Origin: Sitta carolinensis
Lineage: Eukaryota; Chordata; Aves; Passeriformes; Sittidae
Reading direction: 5' to 3'
Length of the DNA stretch: 64,000 nt
Assembly (NCBI GenBank): GCA_032173965.1
Contig: CM063288.1
Location: 16,100,501 to 16,164,500 of the forward strand
The translations under genes were made by a program, and so were the position numbers. Under the pieces are notes generated by a model. It saw only the letters and a list, made by a program, of their open reading frames with translations, was not told the origin of the DNA and made no database searches. How positions within the stretch are numbered: the stretch's first letter is position 1; each line of letters opens with the position of its first letter. This document shows, one piece after another, positions 1 to 12,800 of the stretch.

Positions 1-3000
1 ACTTACTTATGTCAGACCAGGACTGCACTCCTACCAGAAATTTCTCGCTCTTTGCTATATGAGAAGAGGTTTATCTTTACAAAAGTAAGCTTGTCAGAGA
101 CTTAAAAATAGAAAGTCCATTCCCAAAATTATCAATCTTATTATTTTAAACAACTGCATTGTTTAAGCAAATTGTTTGGGTTTCTGGTTCTGCCACCTGT
201 GTTCAAGTACACTCAAGTTATCTTCTCCAGTTATTTTTGTTCTCTGCAGCCAGGAGGGGCTGGCACACCTCTGTTGTCAGATACCAAGGGCACCTATTCA
301 CATGGCCCTATGGCTGGGAAGTTAAGGGAACTGCTAGCTAAAACCATTTCTACAACAAAACTGTTAACAACAGCCAGTGGCTGTTGTTTCCCCTTTCCCC
401 TGTGTGTCTGAAAGTCCTTGTAGGGGCTTCTGTGTCTGCTTTTCAGATACTCCAACATTATTAAAATAAACTGTAAATCTTTTTCCCTCTTCCCCATGAA
501 GAGGGGTTTGGGGGGGTGTGGGGCAGGTAACAATGGCAGGAGGAAGCAGCACAGTGCATTCCTCACATTGGCAGGAGTGACAGTTGGTCCAGTTTGCAAT
601 CCCCAAGTGGGTTTGTTCAGATGTGAATTGTACCATTTTGGGGAGAGCAGAGCTGATGCTGAGCAGGACAATGGTTGCGTGTGAAGCCCCAAGAGCAGCC
701 CCAGCTCGGGGGTGCTGGGTCCTGCTCGCTGTTGCAGATGACAAGGACCACCCTCAGCAAGCCCTGCTGAACACTGGTGACCTTGCACATCCCTGCCATG
801 GCCCCAGCCCAATGCTCTCTGTCTCCTGCCCTCCATCCACCTCCCCTTCATGTCACCCAAAAGAAGGGACTCAGCCCCAGGAGAAGCACCAGTGAGAGAA
901 GAAAGGGCTGAGCAGGGCCCTGCTGACCACCAGGGGAGGAACCTGGCCTCCTCAAGCATGACACAAACCTTCCTCCCCATGGGAACAGCAGGTTTGGACG
1001 TGTCTCTCGATGCTGCAGCCAGCCTTTCCCAGAGCCAGGCACATGGACATTGCCACATATCTACAGGGCAGAAATGAAGCTCCGTCCAGATGATCTCCCT
1101 CACACAGGTCTTAGCAAAGGATATTTTTCTACCAGGGATGTCAGAATCCCAGGCACAGGCTCAAACAGCATGTTTCCTCAATACAGGTGAGTACTCCTGT
1201 AATTTGTATGGCCTTCACTCCTTTGCCCTGGGAGGTTTGCTTCCAGGCTACTGCCCCATGCCCATGCCCCATCCCTCCCAGCATGACATCTCCTCAAGGC
1301 TCTCCAGCTCCCTGGCTCTCTGAGGTGCCTGTGCTGGGACTGGTCTCCAAAGGGACTCTGCAGATATGATTGAAGCACTTCTGGGACAATTCTTCTGTGC
1401 CTGTGCAAGGTTCCCCTGTCCAGGTGCATGCTTTTGGCTGGGATGCACCTGGTCACAAGCTGCTGTGTCTTCTCTGCAGAGATGGCTCTCATGAGCTCCC
1501 ATGCAGAGAAGGGGCAATGCTGCTGTGAGGTGTGGACAGGGAAGTCTCAGCCTGAGCTCTGAAATGTTACTGCCAAAGCTTCTTCCCTGCAAGAAGCAGT
1601 AAGGAGGTGGGCTGGCACCCATGAGTGTCCAGCGTGGCTAAGAGGGAGCCATGCAAGTGTCAGAACATGAAGGGCTGAGCATCAGTGCTGCACAACTTCC
1701 CCCATCTCTCCTTCCACTTTGCTCTGTGACCCCCTGGGCTGCCAGATGTGATATTGTCATTGAGCAGGACGGGAGGGCAATCTTCCTCACATGATTTTTG
1801 CAGAGAAGGAGGACCTTGTGATCTCTGCTGCAGGAGCCCAGCTGGATGATTTCCTTCATCCATCAGTCAGTGTCCCTGGAGGATGTTCCCCCACCCCCCC
1901 AGCACACAGAGTACAACAACGTCACTGGGGCTGGGAGAGGCTGGGGCGTGGCTGTTTCCTGCTGTGCCAGGCTCTCTTCCTCAGCAAAGACAGATGGCCA
2001 GATGCTGGAGCCAGCTACTGGTGCTCTGAACTGGGGCTGCACTCACTTTTCGGCCCTGGAGGTGCTAGCACAGCTTTGCCTGCTTTTTTCCTTCACTAGT
2101 CCAGGAGCACAGTATTTCAGGTTGCCTCCGGGGACTTAAAAGGGACAAGAACAACAAAATAGGGCAGGGATTGGCATCAGTTTGGCTGCAGGTGCACAGC
2201 AAGAAGAGCTTTCTCCTTCAGCACAAAAATGATTTTGCAAGCTGAAACTGTGCAGGCGAGATCAGGAAGAGGAAACGTGAACGACTTAGGCTACCAGCAC
2301 CCATCAGCAGAATTCGGCCACAGCCAGGGGTAGTGATATGACACCATTTAACCTCCTTGCTTACTTGCCTGTGTTACTGGTTGTGAAGGAGACAAAGAGC
2401 TCCCCTGGCAAAACAGCCCAGTCTGGGAATTGCCTACACCACAGCTGCCTGACATACTTTCTACAGCATGAATCACGTAGTAATGGTGTCTGCAAGCAAA
2501 GCCCTGCTTATGCATTTAGTTGAGTAGAATCCACAAAGCTGCTTGTAGCAGAATCATCTGTGACCTCCACAGCATTGTGCCATTAATAGCAAGGTTTGGT
2601 CTGGGTCAAACAAAAGCAGGGCAGACTTAATAGGAGAGGAAATGAGGTGGATGCGCTCAGCTGGCCTCTCCCCACATGCTCCTACTGTAATTATAGCCTG
2701 GTGCAGTTCAGCTCCCTTATTCAGAAGTCTCATCACTGGGACTGCATTTCTCATGGCCAAAGTGTAAAAGCCACACACAGATATGTTGTGGCCCCAAGCA
2801 AACCAGCAGCAGCACAACGGGAGTAGTGACAGGGAACCTCAGCTTTTCACTGCCAGCAGCTGGATGTGTGGCCTGGGATGTGGAAGGGAAAGGAAGGAAG
2901 GGTTGGGCTGAAGGAACAAGGGCCGCTATCTGCAGAGAAAGCTGGAGATACCTGATTATGGGTTTGGTTCTGCAGCATGGTCAAGTGCAGATGGGGCTGG

Positions 3001-4858
3001 TAGAAAGTCCCAGCTGTAGTGCTGGCCCCAGTGATGCAGCTCAGAGGGTGCTTCAGAGGCCAAGGGGTGGCACATTGTCACAGTGGGGTGGATGTGTCCA
3101 TCTTCCACCCTCTAGGTCCATCTGCTCCAGAACTGCTTTTGTGCCCAGGCTGAAAATGTAGACAACATCCTGTTTTCCTGACCTACAGAGAAAGGGCATC
3201 CCTGGAGGGCATTCCTGTGCCTGGATGGGATAAGAAGCTTTTCCCACTGTGATCAGACTAAGCAAGGGTGTAGCTGCCCTTGGCCTGTGCTCTGTAGTGT
3301 GCAGAGGCAGCACTGTGCATTGCAGTGAGATGCACTCACTGCTGGTAGCTGAAGTGATACAGGAGCCAGCAGGGTGCCAAGGACAAATAAACCCTCCCCA
3401 GCCCACACCACCCTCCCTTAGACGGAGGACTTGCCTTCACACTCCTGCTCTCTGGGGAGCAGGTACCACAGTGCTTGGTGTGACACTGTGAAAGCCTCTC
3501 CAGACATTCTTAATCACATTCCTCTGGAACAGGGACACATCTGGTACAAACATGATCCTGTCCCCAAGGAGCCTGGGCTAATTCTTGTCACAGAGTGTCA
3601 GAGCAGCCCCGGGCAGGGAGAGCTTCGGCGGAGCTTTGATCATTGCCATCATCATTTTGCAGGAGATGGGGCTGGAGGAGAGGTCCACAGCTTCATGAGC
3701 TGAGTTCAAGCAGCCTAAGCCTGAGCTGGCCTGGCCAGACTGACCACGTCTGAGGTGTGGTTGGGCTAAGTGCAGTCTGGGAATGGGAGAAGGGAGTACC
3801 TGCCCTTTTCAAGTGTTGATTTATAAGCTGATTTCAAGGAATTGTGAACAACGAGAGGGCTGGAACTGTGGGATCAGTTTGCACCCTACTGCATGTTCTC
3901 TGAGTCCCCTTCCTCTAGCATGCATGCAGTCTGTGTTAGGAGAGTGCTTCAGCATCTGGTGGTCTACCAGGGCCTGGAAATGGGTGGCATGATTTTTGGC
4001 AGCTGTTCTCAGTAGTTCTCTGTGTTTGGTGAACACATTCCTGGCTGTCCTGTGCTTTGGGCAAGGGGGGATTTGGTTGCCTCAGTGAAGCACCAGGGCC
4101 TGGCAGTGGGAGCTGTGATAGTGGCAATGCATAGCAGAGCACGGGTGCCCTCCTTCTGCATCTGTGCCTCCCTGTGCCTTCGTCTGGTCCAAAGTATCTT
4201 GCCTCTGCTGCTGCTGACTCTCCCAAATGAGATCATCCCAGGAGTGAGAGTGGAGGAAATCAGTCCTCCACCCTACAAGCACAGTTCTGATGAGCCATTG
4301 AGGAAGTGGGACCTGCAGCCAAGGTGTCACCACTCATCCCCTCACAGGCAATGGGAGAGCAAGTCTGTCAGACACTTCCCACCCGCAGCAAGGCATGCAG
4401 GCCTGCCTGCCTCCAAGCAGTGTGCCAGGCCCGTGGCAGAAGAGGAAATTAAGATATTGTCTGGAGTCCAGGAGGAATTCCTGCCTCCGCTTGTTCCTGC
4501 CAGTCCTCTGCCGACCTTCCCTCGGTGTGGAAAGCCCAGCAGGAAGCTGACTCACTGTCTGCTGCTGCCACAGCTGAGCTCGGGGCCCTGCTGCCTGCAG
4601 CACCAGAGGGTTGTTCCTTTCATGGATGCAGGGATAGCTCACTGCTCAGACCCACCAGCACCTGCCTGCCCTGGCTGTCCTCTCCCAGAGCCCAGCACTC
4701 TGCTGACAAGCAGAGAACAGCCATGGCATCCTGGTTCTTGTGCTGTCTGCAGATGGGCTGAGAGGAGGGTTGGGAGCTTGTTGGGTTGCTGACATTGCTG
4801 CCAAACACACAGTCAGCACTACTGTACCAGGTTTGGAGAAGGAGACAGCCCTGAGCTT

Positions 4859-4885
4859 GGGGGGGCGGGTGGGGAGGAGTGGGGG
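4859..4885 (+). other. Canonical G-quadruplex-forming motif
   Basis: Four runs of three or more G separated by loops of 1, 1 and 6 bases (G7-C-G3-T-G4-AGGAGT-G5), about 2 kb upstream of the start codon. It meets the usual G3+N1-7 rule. No function is shown. Confidence 0.6.
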
Positions 4886-6113
4886 TCAGATGGGCTGGAG
4901 AGAGGTCCCGGGCTTTTCCCGCACAGTGGGGCACATGTGATAGCGAGTCAGCAGTCACCTACTTATTGTTCTTCTGTGAAGAAGCAGGTGGTCACAGCCA
5001 TCCCTTTCCAGGAGCAGCATCTAAAGCCAGCTAGAAAACAGTTAAGATATTGCAGTTTCCAGGTGGGCTGTACAAATGCAGGACTAGTACTTTAATCAGG
5101 TGACAGAAAGGAGCAAATTTCAGGTGTAAGTTTCTTTTCAAGATTCTTGCCACCTTTTCTACTAGGCTGATAGAGCACAGGACTTGCAGCGTCAGTCACT
5201 GATGCACTAATGATTTGGGGAATCCAATATTTATTGACTAAAGAGTTGGAAAGTTACTTTGTTCTAAGCACTGTGTCAAGGCCCCTTCTACTTTCCTCTT
5301 GGAAAGTGTCAGTCAACAATAGTGTTAATGCTAAAAACCTCACCCTTTTGAAAGGTTGTATCCTTCCCTTCCACCCTGGATGACAGGAACCATTGCCAGA
5401 GTTTCTCTGGAGAAGTCTGGGACGGGATGTCTGGTAGTGGAGATGCTTGCTGCTGGAGACTGCTGTCCACCAGGCAAATAGAGGAGAAAGGAGTGCGCTC
5501 CTCAACTTTCCCGTGGTTGTGAGGAGCTCCACGGCCCCCTGGTGACCAGCCAGAAATGAGAAGCTTAACAGCCAAAACTGCAGAAACAGCATCAGCAGCA
5601 ATCCCCTCTCCTCCCGTGAGGAGAAAGCTGGCCGTGGCAGAAACAGCCTGGCAACAAATGCATGGCTGTACGGAGGACTGTCAAGGGCACTGTGAGTAGA
5701 CCTAATCCCCTTCTCTGACACAGTGATTTGCCTTGTGGATAGAAGTATTAGATGTGAATAAGAACTGCAATTAGGCTTCTGGCACCATCTTGCATGATGT
5801 TTTCGTAAGACAGGAAAAGTGGTGTGGATTAAACTAATCCAGCACAAGTACAAAAGAGCCTGGGTAGTCACACTCAGGATAACTCTCAATAACGTGGTAT
5901 CAAAATGGAAGGACAAGTTGACAGTGACTCATATAGAAGAAAACTACCAAAAGGCCCAGATAGTGAAGGTGGGAGACTGGTGAGGGTGGTCATCATAGGT
6001 TAGACAGTGGCCTCGGTGTGATTCTGTCCAGTGGGCATGTCGAACAAGATACTCCCATCTACCTCAGAACCCCCTCCATGTTATATGTAGTTAAACCCCC
6101 TCCCATTATTGAC

Positions 6114-6129
6114 AAAAAAAAAAAAAAAA
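6114..6129. repeat. Poly-A tract (16 A)
   Basis: Simple A16 run between two C-rich, similar segments (ttaaaccccctccc before, tttaaaccccttccc after). The flanking similarity could be a small duplication or the tail of an old insertion, but no element is recognisable. Confidence 0.7.
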
Positions 6130-6800
6130 GTTTAAACCCCTTCCCTTACAACCCTCCATTAGATTTCCTTTCTTTTAGAATAAAGACATTATTTCTGATG
6201 AAAAGAAACACCTTCACAGAGTACTTGTGAACTATGATCCAGCCACACTTCGATCTGTGTTTGAGTTCTATCTTTGAACTATGATCTGGAGAAACTTTGT
6301 CCATAGTATTGCTCTTTGCCACCTGTTCCAGATCTCAGAGACATCATTTCGAAGCTCTATCAGGATTCATGTTAACGGTCTCTCACCGCAGCATGCTATG
6401 ATGGTCTGCTGAAGGAGAACCAAGCCCGAAATGTTTGCTATTCTGGATGACATCAATTGCCCTAACAAAGGTCCGCACTTAGCTCCCGTGGCTGTGTACA
6501 GCAGTGGTCCCTGTCCCCGCCGCGTGTCCGTGGGTGGCACTGGCCGCTCAGGCCCCCCCCACCCCAACCCTTCTCAGCACCCTCCCCTCGAGATGCGCAC
6601 TAATTCCTAGCCCGTCTCATCCCGCTCCTAAACGCTCCGGCTCCGGCACGGCCACGCCGCTGCCGCAGGAGCCGCACTCCCCGTGCCCCGGGGCGGAGCG
6701 GGGCGGAGCGGGCGGCCCGGCCGCTCCCCGCTGCCCGCGGCCCGCGAGGCGGAGCCAGCGCGGCGCGGGGCCGACAAGCCGTGCCCGCCCGGCCGCGGCG

Positions 6801-6812
6801 ATGCGGCGCTGA
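6801..6812 (+). promoter_or_regulatory. Candidate 4-codon upstream ORF in the 5' leader
   Basis: ATG CGG CGC TGA, 36 bases before the main ATG. Its context (G at -3) is at least as good as that of the main start (C at -3, G at +4), so scanning ribosomes might use it and reinitiate. This matters only if transcription starts upstream of 6801, which is likely but unproven. Confidence 0.45.
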
Positions 6813-6848
6813 GAGCCGGCGGCAGCGCTTCCGCGGGCGGCTCCGCCG

Positions 6849-6869
6849 ATGGACGCCTCTCTGCGCCAG
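6849..6869 (+). CDS. MYO10-like: Coding exon 1 (residues 1-7), start codon
   Basis: Seven codons, MDASLRQ, ending CAG|gtgggc in phase 0. The start was chosen because MYO10 also begins with a seven-codon first coding exon followed by a phase-0 intron and then G-(T/A)-RVWLRE. The ATG lies in a CpG island, as expected of a first exon. Its context is mediocre (C at -3, G at +4). The residues differ from those of MYO10 except for MD, so this very short exon rests on position, phase and promoter context more than on similarity. Confidence 0.8.
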
Positions 6870-9800
6870 GTGGGCAGCGGCCGGACGGGCACGGCAGCGG
6901 GGCTCGCCCCTGCTCGGGGCTGGGAGAGGCGGGGGCCGGCAGGATTTGGTCTCGGGGCGAGACGGGCATCGGGGTGCCGTGCCGCGGGCCGGGAGCGCCC
7001 CCGGGGCCATGGGACGCTGCGCTCCCCGCGGGCCGCGCCGCGCCCCCGCTGCCCCCTCGGCGAGGCGGTCCCGGTTGCACTTTCCCTGGAGCGATGGGAT
7101 GCGGAGGGTTTTGTTCCCGAGCGCTCCCCAGCCCGACGCGGCACCGCGCAACATGGGTCGAAGGGGCTGCGGGAGCCGGAGCCCGACCGATGTGCTGTGC
7201 CGGCAATGCCGATCGAGGGCTGCTTGCGGGAGACTATTTGTCGCATGATAGTCATGGCTGCCCAGAGCCGGCTCATTAATCCTCTGGAACGACTTCAGGG
7301 TCCGGAGCCTGCTCCTGCCGGCGTGTGCGTGTCACAGAGCGAACGGCTGGCCTCCGAGGCACCGGGCCGGTGAGCAGGCGGACAGCGTGCGGCGGGAGTC
7401 CCGTGCCTCTCGGCGCCGCTGCCCAGTCACCGTCACACCGGCGGGCAGAGCGGCTGCCCGGGGCTGGACCCGTACCTGTTAGCCGCGGGCTCTGGTCCCG
7501 CCTGCCCGCGGTGCCGTCCCGGGATGAGCAGGCAGCCGTGTGGGCGCTGTGCTGCCACAGGGCGCGAGTCACCGAGTGCGTGGGGCCAGGTGCCGGGCAC
7601 AGCCCAGATGCCCCAAAATTCTCTGTACCGTTTTTCTTGGCTGAGCATACGCAGGTTTCCAGCCCAGCGTGATGATGCCTTTAGTTGTGAGGGACAGGTG
7701 GGTGCAAGGCCAGGGCAGCCCTTTCTGGACCCATAGGTGACAGAGGGTGCCCGTGGCATTGGCAGTACCACGGCACGGCAGGCACTCTGGGGTGACGGGG
7801 CCTTCTCGAGGTCTGCGGCTGAGGTCTGAAAGCCTTCTGTTTGGGGCGTGACACATCTGCCTCCTCCGGACCCCAAATGGTTTCCAGGCCATTAACCCCA
7901 GTGTCTGGCCTTTCGAGTCATGGGTGCGGAGGGGGAGCTAGCAGCGCTCCGGCTCAGCCCGTGGTCGCTGGGCTGGAGCTGCTGATGGGCTCGGGCCTGC
8001 CCCCTCCCTGGTGAAGCACTTTCTTTATCAGAACAGATGTTTTCCCAGATCTGGCCCCAGAGAGGAAGGAGTGGCTGCCCCCAGGCTGTGCGGCTGGGGC
8101 TGCCCCGCAGCATGCAGCAGAGCATCACCCAGCATCCTTCAGCCATTAACTGATTAACCTGCTGCTCCTGGAAGTCTGGGCCGTCTGTATCTAATCAAAT
8201 GAAGGCCAGGGTTTCCCAAAGGGCCATTTCACCAGAGCCTTTATGCCCACCCCTCTTTCAGGAAGAACCTCCTGGCCTCTTGCAACAGGAGTAGCCACTG
8301 AGGAGCCTGAAGGAACTGATGGGAATGGGAGGCTGGAAAGGGAATACCCAGAGGTGCACGTCTCAGCAAGTAGCACCCATCAGAGAACTGCCTGCTTTGT
8401 CCAACTCGACCTGTCCAGGCATGATTCTGCCATTATCTGAAGAAACAGGGATTTTCAGGGTAGGGCTGAGGGGCAGTCCTGGAGCCAGAGTCTCTCTAAG
8501 AGTCACACATCTCTTGTAAGTCACAGACTTAAATCCTGGTGAAGGAAGGTAGGCAGGGCTGGAGAACTGGGGTAGCGTGTGCAGAAAAGCATCAGACTTT
8601 GCTTTGCAGGAAAGGCAGTGGGGTGGGAGAGAGGGAATGTGGCTTCCCCAGAGCCGGAATGTTTGGCATTTGCTGCACCCCAGCCACTCTTCCTCCTTCT
8701 CTATGGGGGGTTCTTGGTGGGAGGGAAAGCCTGAGTAGAAGGGAGTTGCTTCATTTCTTTTTGTAGCAGCAGCAGAGCTTGTCCCAGGGGATGCATGTCA
8801 TGTCTTACAGTGAATAGCTTAAACCTCAGTGTGCTGTTGGTCTTGCCTTAGCAGGCTCCCATGCTGTGCTTACAGCATTTAGATTATCACACTCAGCTAT
8901 GCGATCAGAATCTGGGGTTAGGCAGGGATGCCATGGGTCTTCACAGCTCCCCCCTTTTGGCATGCTGGAGACCAAAATGGCTTTGTGAAGGGTTCAACCT
9001 ACTTGTCAGCCTGGTTCTGCCAAGGGAGGAATAGTTTTGGTCAGTTGTGCCAGCTTGACACTGTGGAAGGATTTCCCATGTGCTGTGCCCTCCTCTGCTT
9101 GCAGACCCCAGGGACAGCGAGCTGCTGGGGTGTGTGCTGCTGCTGCTCTTCTCCTGCAGCGTCCCAAGCGGGCCAGATTAGAAACCCTCCGTCCTCAGCG
9201 AGTGGTACCGCACAAAGATGTGTGTGCCTCTGCCATCGGAGATCTGCTGTTCGGCGCGGCTCAGAGCCTTTGCTCCAGCCGGGTGCGAGTGGAGGAGCCG
9301 CGTGTGTGTGTGTGTGTGTGTGTGCGTGCGTGCTCCGCCATCTCCTTGCTTGGCTGCTGCAGCAAGTCCTGTGCCCAGGCAGGGAGGAGGGGCCCTGGAG
9401 GCCAGGGCTGTGGCACAGTGGCAGATGACAGCTTCCCTGTGTGTGTGGAGTGTGGGCAGGATGTGGGGTTGACACAGAGTATATGACTCGCTCTTCAATT
9501 CCCCCCTAAGGAGCAGGAATGTCATGGACAGGGTTAAAGGAGACACTTCTCGCCTCCTGTCTTTCTGCACTCCAGTTGGAGTGACCAGTTAGCACAGTCC
9601 CTTAGTCAGTCTGCACTGAGGAGCAGCATCCAGTGGAGTCACAGATGCTGTTCTCCTTCTCATGTGCCACTGGCCTAGAAATGCTGGCATTCTAAGCGTT
9701 AAACAGTTTTCCTCATTGCTCTTGTGATGAAATCCAAAGCTTTTCATCTGTGTTGTAAAATAAATCCCCTGAAGTTCTTAAGCTTTCTGACATGGGGAGA

Positions 9801-12800
9801 GAAAGGCAGGGTAATTCTGTGTTCATGTCTTGTATGGCTGTGGTGACTGGAATTGTCCTCTCTACAGCTGTCATGGTCTTCACTTACTATTCTCCATGTT
9901 CCCTATCCTTCCCTGGCCACAGCCCTTCTCTTCTTTGTGGCCTGGGACATCTGCCATGGAGATAGGGAGAAGATCCATCTCTCCTGGGGATACACACAGA
10001 CCAGGAAGGGCCTCAGAGTCAAGGCTGTGAAGGAGTACTAAGGAGTTGCCATCATGCATGCACCTGAGCTGCTTTCTTGAGGTGGGAGCAAATAACTGCC
10101 AAGGTATCTTTTGCTCTGGTAGCTTTGCCCTGACTGCTGACTACTTGATGGAAAATGCCTGACTGCTCCACAAAGCCATCAGGGAGTCTACAGACTCCCT
10201 GATGTTTACTGGCCACCAGACACTCAGCTGAATTTGCTGTGCTTTGGGCGTCTTATTCCCAGTGCGAAGTTACGTGCATAAACATCTGCAGGCAGGGAAA
10301 ACAGGTAAGGAGAACAACTGAAAGGACTTGACTGTGAATGCACCTTTGCAGTGTGGAGCCTGCCTGATTCATTAGTGCAGTAGGTACAGGACTGGTCAGA
10401 TTTTTGGTTGCACATGCAATTCTCACCAGCTTTGGGCTCTCTGTTGAAGCTCCTTGGATACATCATCCAGAGACCTGTGTCCCCAGGGACCCAGGTTATG
10501 CTGGGTGGGAGAAGTTTGTAGATGACTGGATTAGGTTTCTCAATAGCTTGGTTTGCCCTTCCCATGCTCCCTGCAGTTGGGAGAAGGAGGAGCTCCTGTG
10601 AGAGAGGAGCATGGCCAGATGTCTGGGAGAATCTATCCACAGACTCTTGTCTGAGATGAGGGAAATGGTTCAGCTGACGTGGATGATGCTGACCATGAGC
10701 GATGTGCTGTCTTTACAGATAACAGTAAGATGAATGCCTATGTGTTAACAACCATTGTCTTAGGAAAATGCTATCTTGGAAAGAAAAGGTACGTAGAACA
10801 TCATCTTTAGCAGTGAGGTGGCTCTTCGAAGGAGCTTTCTGGCCAAGCCTCTCTCCAGCTCTCAGGAACATGTGCTTTGCCAGCTTCCCCTTACAACCTT
10901 CTCTCAGTCTACTGAGAATATTGTGACCTCTCAGAAAGAGGACCCATAGGGATTAAGAAGAGACAGAGAAATGCTGACTGTTACATCCCTCTTATATATG
11001 TAATTCTCTCTGTGTCAATACCAAACAGAACAACCCCTCTCTGTTTAATTAGCCTGTAAAGTGCAGCTAAAGAGAAGTACCACTGTCCCTGAAGATATCC
11101 ATGCAGCTAGTATAGCATGGATGTTCCTATGCATGGAATTCTCCATCCAAGCTGTGTCTCCCTAAACCATTCAGAGTGATAAAGAGGCAGATATAGGACA
11201 AAAGGGTTAGACTGCCCTGTTTTGGAGCAGCGATTGCAAAGAAGAAAGCTCTCGTGCCAAAGGTGACATGAAGAAGTGTCTGGCGGAAGAGAGGGAGTCC
11301 TGCTAGCTCCCTCCTTAGGGCATTCATCTGGAGCCAGGCTGCATGAGCTGCAACCTTGTCAGATCCCATCAGCAGCAAGAGGGTGGGCTGGCACAGGCTC
11401 TCAGTGAGAGCCCCCACATGAAGGGAAGCCAGGTTGCCCTGGGCCAGCCTGCAGCTGCGCCATTGTGGCCTCCAAAACCCCCTTGTTCTGCTCTGGTTTC
11501 ACTTCTTGCCACACTTAACATTTAACATAATGATCACAGATGTTTTGCAATTTCTTTTTCCCGTTTTGCTTTAAGGAGAATATGCAAACTACCTAAATGT
11601 GATCATTAAGACTGAAACTTCCGCGAGTCTGGATTTCCTGGATATCTTTCAGTTAACCTAAACTCTGCAGTTCTGCCTCCTCATTTCCATCTGAGATCAC
11701 CCACAGTTCAGCAGTGCTGTAGAGCAAAGTCTCAGGAAAAAAACCTATGGAGGGCCTGTTATGCATCACTTGGCACAGTGCCCAGGGGACCGAGAGGTCC
11801 TGTCATACAAGTGCAATAATTATCACAGCAACTGAACTGGTGGTGGGTCCTCTCAGAGATCCAGTCATCAGTGTATTTGATGAGAAGGTGGAAATTAGGG
11901 TTAGAATGAGGGGGGTGTATTAATGCTCTTTATTCTTTTTACTTGCATCTTGAGCCAATGATGATTTGGCTTAATCACGCTTTCTAGAAGGACTTCTTAT
12001 TTCTGGCAGATCCCCTGCTTTTTGCAGTTTCTTCAAGTGGTTACACAACCTTGTTTTAAAATAAATCCTGCTTCATTTCTAAAGTGTCTGGCAGATCTGT
12101 CCGTTTTCAGGTCCTACTTTTCTTCTGCTTCATGAGAGTCGCTTTGTCCCAAATAACTTCTCTGTCTGCAAAATATTATTTTCTGGCACCAAGTTGCCTC
12201 TGGGTTGCTGGCAAAGGTGAGCCAGCAGGTAGCAGAGAGGGGTCTCAGTGCTACTGGCTGCCATGTCCTCTCAGCAGGGTTGAAGGCTGAGTCAGTTGAA
12301 CATGCAGGGACAGAGATGAGGTTTGCAGCCCATGCTGGGCCACACAGACTATCACTGTCTGGGCTAGATAGGACAGCCCTAGTTCTGGCAAATCTACATA
12401 ATGACATTAACATCTTCACAAAAACTTTTGCACTACAAGGGATCTTTCTGAATAGCAAAAATGACTTAAGCCTTTTATGTTGTCCCTGGAAGGCTTCTTT
12501 CTCACACCTCAAAGCATAAGTAAGCAGTAAACTTCCTTACTCCTGTTTATACATCCCAGACATGCATCAGCTCTTGTTGCAACCAAATGTCCTGGGAGTT
12601 TCTGCTCAGCAATTTGCAATCCTCTTTGGGTCTGTGACTTTTCAGAAGACATTCCTCTGTTTGAAGGACTCCTTGCATTCCTTCTCTCCTGACGATGACC
12701 TTTCAGTTTGGCCGTACTTTAATCCTGTTTTGTTCTAACAGGGGGCTGTGGAATCCACACTGCTCTGATGGTCACATCCTTGTGGTACTTGCTTATCTAC

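Larger units (their letters stand above)
1..6479. other. 5' flanking region, no supported gene
   Basis: Many ORFs up to 256 codons exist on both strands, but none shows a recognisable domain, consistent exon phase or protein-like composition. I saw no clear CR1 element. A G-rich run at 4859-4885 and an A16 tract at 6114-6129 are listed separately. GC content rises towards the promoter. Distal regulatory elements or an exon of an upstream gene could be here but cannot be supported from sequence alone. Confidence 0.6.
6480..7580 (+). promoter_or_regulatory. CpG-island promoter of the myosin gene
   Basis: Strongly GC-rich stretch with dense CpG, densest at about 6620-7180, surrounding the first coding exon at 6849. 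It contrasts with the CpG-poor DNA on both sides. No TATA box is apparent upstream of the ATG. A TATA-less, dispersed-start promoter is the natural reading. The long GC-rich open frames on both strands here are by-products of composition. Transcription start positions cannot be read from sequence. Confidence 0.8.

Noticed and set aside
4022..4792. 256-codon ORF on the + strand upstream of the gene
   Set aside because: Composition is low-complexity and rich in P, S, C and H, with no domain and overlapping open frames on the other strand. Consistent with chance in GC-rich DNA.
5254..5916. 220-codon ORF on the - strand
   Set aside because: No recognisable domain, and no splice context or promoter supports it.
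5990..6480. Possible LTR-like segment (polyadenylation signal AATAAA near 6180, C-rich repeats around an A-run)
   Set aside because: No terminal TG/CA pair, target duplication, primer-binding site or second copy could be identified.
6600..7373. Several long GC-rich ORFs on both strands around exon 1
   Set aside because: Runs of A, R, P and G are typical of CpG islands read in any frame. Only the 21-base exon fits the myosin gene.
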